Source: JAMXLO01 sp041487355 (lineage in GTDB: Bacteria; Pseudomonadota; Alphaproteobacteria; Acetobacterales; Acetobacteraceae). From it: a stretch of 6,007 bases of DNA. Of the stretch, positions 1 to 5,420 are shown piece by piece. The stretch covers positions 1-6,007 of the forward strand of contig JBGPND010000279.1 in the NCBI GenBank assembly GCA_041487355.1. The letters are read 5' to 3'. The first letter of the stretch is position 1. Each line of letters begins with the position of its first letter. The notes beneath the pieces were generated by a model. The model saw only the letters and a program-made list of their open reading frames with translations. It was not told the DNA's origin and did not search any database. A program made the translations under genes and the position numbers.

Positions 1-1
1 G

Positions 2-244
2 GCCGGCGTGCTCGGCGCGGTCACCGGCGTGATGGGCACGCTGCAGGCGACCGAGGTGCTGAAGGAAATTCTAGGCATCGGCGAGAGCCTGTCCGGCAAG
101 CTGCTGATCTGGGACGCCCTGGCGACACGCTTCCGCACCGTGCGGCTGCGCCAGGACCCGGCCTGCGCACTGTGCAGTTCGGCTGCGACGATCACAGACC
201 TGTCGCAGCACCGCGATGTTGCGGCCGCGGCCTGTGCCGTCTGA
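2..244 (+). CDS. moeB: MoeB/HesA/ThiF-family adenylyltransferase, C-terminal part (5' end outside window)
   Basis: About 80 C-terminal residues of an E1-like adenylyltransferase; the frame is open from the first codon, so the gene starts before the window. Seen: a glycine-rich GVxGxxTGxMGTLQATE segment (residues about 3-19 of the fragment), typical of the conserved helix after the catalytic core, then a strand with LIWDAL and a CALC motif near the end. In MoeB and relatives this CxxC supplies the second half of a structural zinc site. Known for the family: ATP-dependent adenylation of the C-terminus of a ubiquitin-like sulfur carrier (MoaD or ThiS), feeding sulfur into molybdopterin or thiamine synthesis in the cytoplasm. 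A rhodanese domain, present in some relatives, is absent, because the protein stops soon after CALC. MoeB, ThiF and HesA cannot be separated from this fragment. Its 3' end overlaps the next gene by 29 bases. Confidence 0.85.
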   Translation, partial: AGVLGAVTGVMGTLQATEVLKEILGIGESLSGKLLIWDALATRFRTVRLRQDPACALCSSAATITDLSQHRDVAAAACAV

Positions 245-614
245 GCCGCTCGGCATCCTGCTGCTCTCCGGCGCGCATGACCGGGCGCACTATGCGTTCG
301 TCGTCGCCTCCGGCGCGGCGGCGCTTGGGCGCCAGGTGGTGCTATTCGCCACCAACGCCGGCTGCCACGCGCTGCTGACGGACTGGTCCGGTCTGGCGGA
401 CGCCGATCGCGATGTGCGCGTGCGCGCTGCCGGGGTGGCGGGACTGGATGAACTGCGCGAGGCGACGCGCGAGTTGGGGGTGCGGCTGATCGCCTGCGAG
501 GCAGGGCTGCGCGCCGAGGGCCTGGACGCGGCGGGCCTCATGCCGGGCGTCGAGGTTGCCGGCATCGTGACGTTCCTCGAGGCAGTCGGAACGGGGCAGA
601 TCATCACCATCTGA
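216..614 (+). CDS. DsrE/DsrF-like family protein (132 aa)
   Basis: Small cytoplasmic alpha/beta protein of the DsrE/DsrF/DsrH-like fold. Seen: a first strand GILLLSG (residues 13-19), a helix AHYAFVVASGAAALG followed by QVVLFAT (about 24-46), and late in the chain LIACEAGLRAEGL with Cys94, then GVEVAGIVTFLEA (about 111-123). The order (strand, helix with paired alanines, central strand, Cys preceding a helix, VEVAGI near the C-terminus) is typical of this family. A cysteine at the Cys94 position is often the persulfide-carrying residue in sulfur-relay members; a second cysteine, Cys50, lies after the central strand. Length is normal for the family. The ATG at 216 lies inside the moeB-like gene (29-base overlap), which points to co-transcription and coupled translation. 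A role in sulfur transfer beside MoeB is inference; many members have no known function. Confidence 0.8.
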   Translation: MLRPRPVPSEPLGILLLSGAHDRAHYAFVVASGAAALGRQVVLFATNAGCHALLTDWSGLADADRDVRVRAAGVAGLDELREATRELGVRLIACEAGLRAEGLDAAGLMPGVEVAGIVTFLEAVGTGQIITI

Positions 615-671
615 TCCGGCTCCGCTGCGTGGTGCTTGACCCGGCTCGCCGCGGCTTGGCACCCATGGTGC

Positions 672-1436
672 ATGTCCATTCCGGCGTCGGCGTCTTTGCT
701 TCGCCTGCTGTTGTGCGGGATGCTGCTCGCCTCCTCTGGCGCCTGGGGCCAGACTGCAAGCGGCCAGTCCGCCGGCACGCTGCAACCGCCGGCGAAGCAG
801 AAGACCACGCCGGCGCCACCGAGCGCGGCACCGCGCGAGCCGGTGCGTCAGGTGGGGGGCAAACCGCCGCCCGTGGTGCAGCCGCATGGCGCGACACACG
901 CGCAGAAGCCGCCGCCAAAGCCGCCCGCCGCGCCCGCTCCCGCCGCGCCCCCGCCGACGCCCGCCCCGGTTGAACCCCCGAAACCCGCCGCAGCCGACAA
1001 CAAGGGCTCTGCCACCAGTCTGCCCCTGCCGCGATACGCCGCGCTGCGCTCGGACGAAGTGAACCTGCGCGCCGGCCCCGGCACGCGCTATCCGATCGAC
1101 TGGGTCTACAAGCGCCGGGAGCTGCCGGTGGAGATCCAGCGCGAATTCGAGGTCTGGCGGCTGGTGCGGGATCCCGACGGGATCAAGGGCTGGGTGCATC
1201 AGGCCACACTCACCGGCCGGCGCAGCTTCATCGTCACCGGCGGCGATGCCACGCTGCGACGCGATCCGCAGGACAGCGCCGCGCCGGTGGCGATCCTGAA
1301 GCCGGGCGTCGTGGGCCACATCCGTGCCTGCCAGGCGAACTCCGACTGGTGCCAGGTGCAGGCCGGCGACTACCGCGGGTTCCTCAAACGCAGCCAATTC
1401 TGGGGCACGCTGCCCGGCGAAGCGGTCACCAACTGA
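672..1436 (+). CDS. Exported protein with Pro/Ala-rich linker and two bacterial SH3-like domains (254 aa)
   Basis: ATG 672 is preferred over an upstream TTG at 636 because it places a clean signal peptide at the N-terminus: a hydrophobic run about residues 9-24 (LLRLLLCGMLLASSGA) and a likely signal peptidase I site after AWG (residue 26). Residues about 36-115 are a low-complexity linker rich in Pro, Ala and Lys, expected to be disordered or to span the periplasm. Residues about 121-182 form the first SH3-like domain, with the hallmark VNLRAGPGTRYP (130-141) and GWVHQATLTG (173-182). Residues about 185-245 form a second, more divergent copy (ATLRRDP, then YRGFLKRSQFWG). Cys220 and Cys227 are spaced so that a disulfide is possible. 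Such SH3 (YgiM-like) domains usually bind peptidoglycan or other envelope partners; no enzyme domain is seen. No strong Shine-Dalgarno precedes the ATG. Confidence 0.85.
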   Translation: MSIPASASLLRLLLCGMLLASSGAWGQTASGQSAGTLQPPAKQKTTPAPPSAAPREPVRQVGGKPPPVVQPHGATHAQKPPPKPPAAPAPAAPPPTPAPVEPPKPAAADNKGSATSLPLPRYAALRSDEVNLRAGPGTRYPIDWVYKRRELPVEIQREFEVWRLVRDPDGIKGWVHQATLTGRRSFIVTGGDATLRRDPQDSAAPVAILKPGVVGHIRACQANSDWCQVQAGDYRGFLKRSQFWGTLPGEAVTN

Positions 1437-1440
1437 AGTT

Positions 1441-1469
1441 TTGGCACGGGGCGGGGAAAGCGGTATCGT
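1441..1469 (+). promoter_or_regulatory. Candidate sigma-70 promoter of the nitrile-hydratase-type operon
   Basis: TTGGCA at 1441-1446 and TATCGT at 1464-1469 are separated by exactly 17 bases, a standard housekeeping spacing. The downstream gene starts 7 bases after the -10 box (ATG 1477), so transcription would be expected to start at or next to the ATG. This fits with the lack of a convincing Shine-Dalgarno just before 1477. It is a match by eye only: four to five of six positions agree at -35 and about four at -10. Confidence 0.4.
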
Positions 1470-1476
1470 CCGCCGC

Positions 1477-1785
1477 ATGGACAAGAATGTACCGCGGGCC
1501 CACCACGACCTTGGTGGCGTCTCAAAATTCATGTGCGAGCCGGTGGATATCGAGCCGCACGCGCTGACCGACTTCGACAAGGAGGTCGACGCGTTGCGCG
1601 GGGTCCTGGGCATGAAGCGCGTCATGACGGTGGACGAGCTGCGCCGCGGGATCGAGGCGATCCCCGAGGCGGATTACCACCGCCTGAGCTACTACCGCCG
1701 CTGGATCCGCTCGATCACCGACAACCTGCTGAAGAAGGGCGTGATCACCGAGACGGAACTGCGCGCCGCCCTGGAGCGGGTGTGA
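1477..1785 (+). CDS. Nitrile hydratase / thiocyanate hydrolase family, beta-chain N-terminal half (102 aa)
   Basis: Corresponds to the N-terminal half of the nitrile hydratase beta chain, as a separate protein. Seen: HDLGG (residues 10-14), matching the HDVGG near the N-terminus of beta chains; a DFDKEVDALRG helix (32-42); DELRRGIEAIP (53-63), where Arg56 aligns with the conserved beta Arg52 (Pseudonocardia numbering) that contacts the oxidised cysteine ligands; and YYRRWI (72-77), where Tyr72 aligns with active-site beta Tyr68. The chain ends after LLKKGVITETEL. In three-subunit relatives (thiocyanate hydrolase, toyocamycin nitrile hydratase) this half is a separate subunit. The maturation chaperone of nitrile hydratases shares this fold and is an alternative, but the HDLGG motif and Arg56 favour a structural subunit. 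The TGA overlaps the next ATG by one base (TGATG). No Shine-Dalgarno is evident; the start may be leaderless. Confidence 0.82.
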   Translation: MDKNVPRAHHDLGGVSKFMCEPVDIEPHALTDFDKEVDALRGVLGMKRVMTVDELRRGIEAIPEADYHRLSYYRRWIRSITDNLLKKGVITETELRAALERV

Positions 1786-2069
1786 TGCCCGATTTCGCAC
1801 CCGGTGCGCACGTGCGGGTGAAGGACGACTGGCCGGAAACGCGCGGCCCGGTGCATATTCGCACGCCGCACTATCTGCGCGGCATGCCAGGCACGGTGGT
1901 GCGGCGGCTCGGCGAGTTTGCCAATCCGGAGGACCTCGCCTTCGCCCGGCCGGCGGAACGGCGCAAGCTGTATCATGTGGGGTTCGACCAGACCGCGGTG
2001 TGGCAGGAAGGCCAGGCGGGCGACGAGCTGCTGGTGGAAATCTTCGAACATTGGCTGGAGCCGGCATGA
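1785..2069 (+). CDS. Nitrile hydratase / thiocyanate hydrolase family, beta-chain C-terminal half, SH3-like barrel (94 aa)
   Basis: A stand-alone version of the C-terminal SH3-like barrel of nitrile hydratase beta chains. Seen: FAPGAHVRVKDDWP (residues 4-17), matching the F-x-x-G-D-x-V-R-V strand that opens the domain; HIRTPHYLRGMPGTV (24-38), the equivalent of the H-x-R-x-x-x-Y-x-R-G-x-x-G signature, in which Arg26 aligns with conserved beta Arg157 (Arg141 in Rhodococcus) that hydrogen-bonds the cysteine oxygens; then LYHVGFDQTAVW (62-73) and the closing VEIFEHWLEPA (84-94), as in the D-x-W-E-x-Y-L-E-P ending of the family. Start ATG 1785 overlaps the upstream stop and has GGAGCGGG ahead of it. 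The last codons overlap the next gene by four bases (ATGA). It cannot act alone: the active site forms between this chain, its partner half and the alpha-type chain. Confidence 0.85.
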   Translation: MPDFAPGAHVRVKDDWPETRGPVHIRTPHYLRGMPGTVVRRLGEFANPEDLAFARPAERRKLYHVGFDQTAVWQEGQAGDELLVEIFEHWLEPA

Positions 2070-2647
2070 ACATCCTGGAAGCCGACAGCGAGAAGCTGCT
2101 CGCCGCGGTGCGCGATCTGCTCGCGGCGAAGGGCGTCGCTTCGAGCGCGGAAATCGCCGAGCGGATCGCGATCACCGACGCCGCCAATCCCGGCCAGGGC
2201 GCGCGCATGGTGGCGAAGGCGTGGACCGATCCGGCGTATCGCGCGCTGATGCTGGAGGACGGCACCAAGGCGGCGGAATCGCTGGGCATCCCGATGCGCG
2301 GCGCGCCGCCGCTGGGCGTGCTGGAGAACACCGCCGAGGTGCACAACCTGGTGGTCTGCACGCTGTGCAGTTGCTACCCGCGCGCGGTGCTGGGGTATCC
2401 GCCGTTCTGGTACAAGTCCGCCGCCTATCGCGCGCGCGCCGTGCGTGACCCGCGCGGTTTGCTGGCCGAATGGCGCACGGTGCTGCCGGAAGGCGTGAAG
2501 ATCCGCATCGTCGATTCGACGGCGGACTATCGCTGGATGGTGCTGCCGCTGCGCCCGTCGGGCACCGAAGGGTGGAGCGAGGAAAGGCTCGCGTCGGTCG
2601 TGCGCGAAGGCGACATGATCGGCGTGACGATCCCGCGCACGGCGTAG
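2066..2647 (+). CDS. Cobalt-type nitrile hydratase alpha chain / thiocyanate hydrolase gamma chain (193 aa)
   Basis: The metal-binding chain of the complex. Seen: AKAWTDPAYRALMLEDGTKA (residues 50-69), the usual N-terminal helical signature; the claw motif CTLCSC (Cys98, Cys101, Ser102, Cys103), where three cysteine sulfurs and two backbone amides hold one metal and the second and third cysteines become sulfinic and sulfenic acids. Thr after the first Cys marks the cobalt type (iron enzymes have Ser). WYKSAAYRARAVRDPR (115-130), DSTADYRWMVLPLRP (150-164; Arg156 aligns with conserved alpha Arg167) and GTEGWSEE (166-173) follow in normal order. Length is near normal for an alpha chain. Known chemistry: hydration of nitriles to amides, or of thiocyanate to carbonyl sulfide and ammonia. 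Unusual: Arg106 where classical enzymes have Trp (CSCxxW) and Gly79 where Gln90 is expected. Start ATG 2066 has GGAG five bases upstream. No activator or amidase gene is visible in the window. Confidence 0.88.
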   Translation: MNILEADSEKLLAAVRDLLAAKGVASSAEIAERIAITDAANPGQGARMVAKAWTDPAYRALMLEDGTKAAESLGIPMRGAPPLGVLENTAEVHNLVVCTLCSCYPRAVLGYPPFWYKSAAYRARAVRDPRGLLAEWRTVLPEGVKIRIVDSTADYRWMVLPLRPSGTEGWSEERLASVVREGDMIGVTIPRTA

Positions 2648-2653
2648 CGCTAT

Positions 2654-2726
2654 CGTAGGGCGGAAAAGCGCAGCGCATTCCGCCATATTCCCAATGGCGG
2701 AATGCGCTGCGCTTTTCCGCCCTACG
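2654..2726. repeat. Inverted pair of REP-like elements (perfect 33-bp arms), probably also the bidirectional terminator
   Basis: Positions 2654-2686 and 2694-2726 are perfect reverse complements around a 7-base loop (2687-2693). Each arm is itself built like a REP element: a GTAG head (2655-2658) then an imperfect hairpin GGCGGAA...TTCCGCC (2659-2665 with 2678-2684) enclosing GCGCAGCGC; the right arm mirrors it and ends in CTAC (2722-2725). GTAG-type heads are characteristic of REPs mobilised by RAYT transposases (IS200/IS605-like). The pair lies between the convergent nitrile-hydratase-type operon (stop at 2647) and trpS (stop at 2736). A hairpin this strong could stop transcription from both sides and protect 3' ends, although no T-tract follows. 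No RAYT gene is in the window. Confidence 0.8.
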
Positions 2727-2735
2727 TCATATTCG

Positions 2736-3734
2736 TCATACCCGCAGGAATCCGACCAGCCGCTCGGCCTCCGCGACGATCGGATCGGCGATCGCGGCGG
2801 CACGCGCGGCGCCGTCGCGCAGCACGGCGTCCACGCTGGCCGGATCGTCCAGCAGGCGTCGCGTCTCCGCGGCGATCGGGCTGAGCTTGTCGATCAGCAA
2901 CGCCGACAGCGCCTCCTTGAACGCGCCAAATCCCTTGCCGCCATGTTCGCGCAACACGCCGGCAGGGTCCGTGTCCGCCAGCGCGGCGTAGATGCCGACC
3001 AGGTTGCGCGCCTCGGGTCGCTTCTCCAGGCCCTGCGGTTCGGAAGGCAGCGGCTCGGGATCGGTCTTCGCACGGCGGATCTTCAGCGCGATCGTGTCCG
3101 GATCGTCGTTCAGGTTGATGCGGCTCTGGTCCGACGGGTCGGACTTCGACATCTTCTTGGTGCCGTCGCGCAGGCTCATCACGCGCGGCGCCGGTCCCAT
3201 GATCAGCGATTCGATGCGCGGGAAGAACTCCACGCCGTAGTCATGATTGAATTTCTGCGCGATGTCGTTGGCGAGCTCCAGATGCTGCCGCTGGTCCTCG
3301 CCCACCGGCACGCCGGTGGCGTGGTAGGCGAGGATGTCGGCGGCCATCAGGTTGGGATAGACATAAAGCCCGGCCGAGGCGTTCTCGCGGTTCTTGCCTG
3401 CCTTGTCCTTGAACTGCGTCATGCGGTTCAGCCAGCCGATCCGCGCCACGCAATTGAAGATCCAGGCAAGCTGGGCGTGCGCCCGGACAGTAGATTGGGC
3501 GAACAGGATGTGCTCCTGGGGATCGATGCCGCAGGCCAGCAGCATTGCCGCCATCTCGCGCGTCTGCTGCGCCAGTTGCTGCGGATCCTGCCACTCGGTG
3601 ATCGCGTGCAGATCGACGACGCAGTAGATGCATTCGTGCTCGTCCTGCAACGCCACCCAGTTGCGGAGCGCGCCGAGGTAGTTGCCCAGATGGGCAATGC
3701 CGGAGGGCTGGATGCCGGAGAAGATGCGTTGCAT
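2736..3734 (-). CDS. trpS: Tryptophanyl-tRNA synthetase
   Basis: Class I aminoacyl-tRNA synthetase that activates tryptophan with ATP and charges tRNA-Trp in the cytoplasm; 332 residues, the usual bacterial size. Seen: SGIQPSGIAHLGNYLGA (residues 6-22), containing the HIGH-like ATP-binding signature (here AHLG); DLHAIT (41-46); TQFKDK (106-111); AGLYVYPNLMAADILAY (121-137), the tryptophan-pocket region; VGEDQRQHLELANDIA (144-159); and KMSKS (194-198), the second ATP-binding signature. The C-terminal helical tRNA-binding region ends in the familiar VGFLR. The start ATG directly gives MQRIFSGIQPSG, the normal N-terminus, though no strong Shine-Dalgarno is visible. It is transcribed alone, converging on the nitrile-hydratase-type operon with the REP pair between them; its stop codon lies inside the second copy of a short CGTCATA direct repeat (2725-2731 and 2734-2740). 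Confidence 0.98.
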   Translation of the reverse strand: MQRIFSGIQPSGIAHLGNYLGALRNWVALQDEHECIYCVVDLHAITEWQDPQQLAQQTREMAAMLLACGIDPQEHILFAQSTVRAHAQLAWIFNCVARIGWLNRMTQFKDKAGKNRENASAGLYVYPNLMAADILAYHATGVPVGEDQRQHLELANDIAQKFNHDYGVEFFPRIESLIMGPAPRVMSLRDGTKKMSKSDPSDQSRINLNDDPDTIALKIRRAKTDPEPLPSEPQGLEKRPEARNLVGIYAALADTDPAGVLREHGGKGFGAFKEALSALLIDKLSPIAAETRRLLDDPASVDAVLRDGAARAAAIADPIVAEAERLVGFLRV

Positions 3735-3821
3735 GGCGTGGCCGGTCAGTGATCAGGGCCGGACTGATGGCCGATCCGCCGCTGTGACGCAAGGCTGGGG
3801 GGCGGCGACATCGAAGCGGTC

Positions 3822-3850
3822 TTGCCGCGGATCGGCGCTGGTCGAATGAT
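3822..3850 (+). promoter_or_regulatory. Candidate sigma-70 promoter for the VOC-family gene
   Basis: In the 168-base gap between divergent trpS and the VOC-family gene, TTGCCG (3822-3827) and AATGAT (3845-3850) are 17 bases apart. A start near 3857 would give a leader of about 45 bases containing the hairpin at 3861-3879 and the ribosome binding site. It is a weak match by eye, the best seen in the gap on this strand. No convincing promoter for trpS was found on the other strand. Confidence 0.25.
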
Positions 3851-3860
3851 CGGGACGTGA

Positions 3861-3893
3861 GCCCGGACTGAAACCGGGCGCAGCCAAGAGGGA
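3861..3893 (+). promoter_or_regulatory. Leader hairpin and ribosome binding site before the VOC-family gene
   Basis: GCCCGG (3861-3866) pairs perfectly with CCGGGC (3874-3879) around a 7-base loop. The purine-rich AAGAGGGA (3886-3893) follows, nine bases before ATG 3903. The ribosome binding site supports that start. The hairpin ends before the site and does not hide it, so it may simply stabilise the 5' end; any regulatory role is speculation. Confidence 0.4.
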
Positions 3894-3902
3894 CCGATTG
3901 CC

Positions 3903-4826
3903 ATGCTGCCCACGCCAGGCTTCCATCATCTGCATCTGAACTCGGTCGATCCCGACGCCGCGATCGACTGGTACACACGGCAGTTTCCAAGCTGTACCAA
4001 GGGAAACTGGGGCGGTTTTTCGGCACTGCTGTCGCCGAACAACGTCATGGTGCTGTTCACCCAGGTCGCTGCGTCGCCACCGACCGAGCCGCAGAGCGCG
4101 ATCTGGCATTTCGGCTGGCACGTCACGGACGTGCGCAACAGCCTGGCGACATACCAGGGCCGCGCCGATGTCGAGCTGTTGCCGCTGTACACGACGGACG
4201 CAGGCGGTTCCGTGCTGATCAGCAGCGACACCTGGCCGAATGTCGGCGGCGTGCTCGGCCTGACCAAGGCGCAGATCGCGGAGGCGCGGAGCAAGGGCGT
4301 TCAGCCGGCCGGCGGCGGCGGGTTCGCGTATATGGCGGGTCCCGACAACGCGCTGGTCGAGTATGCTGGGAACTATCCGGCCGAACGGTTCAATCACGTG
4401 CATCTCTGGCAGGAGGAGCCGCTGTGCGCGCTGCTCTGGTATCAGAAGCACCTGAATGCGCCGGTGCGTTCGGGCTTCACTGGTCCGCTGCCGACCGAGG
4501 CTGACTGCAAGGTGTCGCGTGGAGCGGATCGCACCTGGCCCGCTCTCAATCGCGAAGGGATGTTCCGCACGCCGCGGGCCGGTGTCGAGTTCGGCGACGT
4601 GGTGCTGACCTGGTACGCGAACCAGGGTGAGGTGCCGTTGGCGAGTCCGCTGGGACAGTTGCAGGACCACATCGCGCTGAACGTGGCCGACCTCGATGCG
4701 TGGGTCGCCAAGCTGCGCGCCGAGGGCGTGAGGTTTCTCGCGGAACCCTACCGGCTTGGCGACACGCGTGCAGTGATGATCGAAGGCCCGAGCCGCGAGG
4801 CACTGGAGCTGGTGGAGGTGCGGTAA
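3903..4826 (+). CDS. Two-domain VOC (glyoxalase/bleomycin resistance/dioxygenase) superfamily protein (307 aa)
   Basis: Cytoplasmic protein built from two VOC modules; no signal peptide. First module, residues about 6-156: HHLHLNSVDPDAAIDWY (8-24) is the classic opening strand and helix, WHFGWHVTD (68-76) the second metal strand, and NALVEYAG (149-156) the closing strand. His9, His69 and Glu153 are the likely metal triad. Second module, about 163-307: FNHVHLW (163-169), QDHIALNVADLDAWVAKLRAEGV (from 254) and EALELVEV (299-306), with His165, His256 and Glu302 in equivalent places, so both halves may bind metal. The family includes isomerases, lyases, extradiol dioxygenases and thiol transferases acting through one divalent metal ion; the substrate here cannot be read from the sequence. 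Start ATG 3903 has a good ribosome binding site. A DUF29 gene follows after 44 bases. Confidence 0.85.
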   Translation: MLPTPGFHHLHLNSVDPDAAIDWYTRQFPSCTKGNWGGFSALLSPNNVMVLFTQVAASPPTEPQSAIWHFGWHVTDVRNSLATYQGRADVELLPLYTTDAGGSVLISSDTWPNVGGVLGLTKAQIAEARSKGVQPAGGGGFAYMAGPDNALVEYAGNYPAERFNHVHLWQEEPLCALLWYQKHLNAPVRSGFTGPLPTEADCKVSRGADRTWPALNREGMFRTPRAGVEFGDVVLTWYANQGEVPLASPLGQLQDHIALNVADLDAWVAKLRAEGVRFLAEPYRLGDTRAVMIEGPSREALELVEVR

Positions 4827-4859
4827 CGCAAGTTGCGTCAGCCACCCGGCGGCGTCGCG

Positions 4860-4866
4860 AAGGAGG
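4860..4866 (+). promoter_or_regulatory. Strong Shine-Dalgarno setting the DUF29 start
   Basis: AAGGAGG, a near-complete match to the 16S rRNA tail, lies four bases before ATG 4871. The frame is open further upstream into the VOC gene, to a possible start near 4700, but this site and the family's typical N-terminus fix the start at 4871. Confidence 0.75.
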
Positions 4867-4870
4867 CCCC

Positions 4871-5386
4871 ATGGGCGAGACCGGTCTTTACGACGAGGAC
4901 GTCTACGCCTGGTCCGAGCAACAGGCAGCGGCGCTGCGTCGTCTGGCAGCGCGTCGCGACCTGCCGGACGACCTCGATGTCACGCACATCGCCGAGGAGA
5001 TCGAAGGCGTTGGCGAGAGCCAGTTGCACACCGCGCGCAGCCTGATCCGGCTGATATTGGCGCATGCGGTCAAGTGCTGGGCCGATCCGAATGCCCCCAG
5101 CGTTCGGCATTGGGCGGCGGAGATCGGCAACTGGCACGACGGCTTGGCGGATCGGCTGACCCCTGCCATGCGCGCGAAGATCGACATGGCGGTGCTTTGG
5201 CGTCGCGCGATGCGCCAGGCGGAGCTGGACCTCGCGGCGCAGGACCGCGACGAGGCTCGTCAACGTGTGGCAGAGGGCATGCAGGAAGCGATCTGCCCGA
5301 TCACGCTGGATGATCTGTGCGGCGAGACGGTGACGGTTGAAAACCTGGCGGGGCGGATCGAGGCAGGGGTGCCGCGGGACGGCTAA
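4871..5386 (+). CDS. DUF29 family protein (171 aa)
   Basis: Recognised as DUF29 from the N-terminal signature YDEDVYAWSEQQAAALRRLA (residues 7-26), followed by the helix IAEEIEGVGESQ (about 40-51), where family members have LAEEIE-x-x-x-x-S, and a helix LIRLILAHAVKCW (about 58-70), matching the family's L-x-x-L-L-x-H-L-L-K-W. A W-rich stretch, HWAAEIGNWHDGLADRL (about 81-97), follows. The protein is soluble and mostly helical, without a signal peptide or obvious catalytic motif. DUF29 proteins are common in cyanobacteria and proteobacteria, often in many copies per genome, and have no established function. The 44-base gap to the VOC-family gene allows co-transcription, but the own strong Shine-Dalgarno indicates independent translation. 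Confidence 0.88.
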   Translation: MGETGLYDEDVYAWSEQQAAALRRLAARRDLPDDLDVTHIAEEIEGVGESQLHTARSLIRLILAHAVKCWADPNAPSVRHWAAEIGNWHDGLADRLTPAMRAKIDMAVLWRRAMRQAELDLAAQDRDEARQRVAEGMQEAICPITLDDLCGETVTVENLAGRIEAGVPRDG

Positions 5387-5409
5387 ACCGATCCCTGAGC
5401 CGTATCGGT
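5387..5409. terminator. Weak hairpin between convergent DUF29 and antitoxin genes
   Basis: ACCGAT (5387-5392) and ATCGGT (5404-5409) are perfect inverted repeats around an 11-base loop, immediately after the DUF29 stop and 11 bases before the antitoxin stop on the other strand. The stem is short and no T-tract follows, so terminator function is only suggested by its position. Confidence 0.25.
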
Positions 5410-5420
5410 CCTTGATCGCT

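Noticed and set aside
636..671. TTGACC at 636-641 lies 36 bases before ATG 672, the same distance as TTGGCA before ATG 1477, hinting at a second leaderless promoter.
   Set aside because: At the matching -10 position (659-664) the sequence is GCACCC, which does not resemble a -10 box.
342..1625. Long open frame on the minus strand (about 427 codons) spanning the DsrE, SH3 and operon start.
   Set aside because: It lies opposite three recognisable genes, is extremely Arg/Ala-rich and low in complexity, and shows no family motif; long antisense frames are expected in DNA this GC-rich.
1477..2069. The two beta halves might be one gene broken by a frameshift or sequencing error.
   Set aside because: Each half has its own ATG, the TGATG junction is a typical coupling overlap, the long linker of fused beta chains is absent, and three-subunit enzymes of this family are known.
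2694..3752. Long plus-strand open frame opposite trpS.
   Set aside because: trpS on the minus strand is unmistakable with its HIGH-like and KMSKS motifs; the opposite frame has no recognisable content and begins inside the REP pair.
3741..3775. Imperfect inverted repeat (TCAGT at 3746-3750 with ACTGA at 3763-3767, flanked by GGCC) upstream of trpS, possibly an attenuator or T-box.
   Set aside because: The stem is only five bases with mismatched extension, and no T-box, leader peptide or terminator features are present.
3753..4670. Long minus-strand open frame opposite the VOC-family gene.
   Set aside because: The plus-strand protein has two complete VOC modules and a good ribosome binding site; the antisense frame is a composition artefact.
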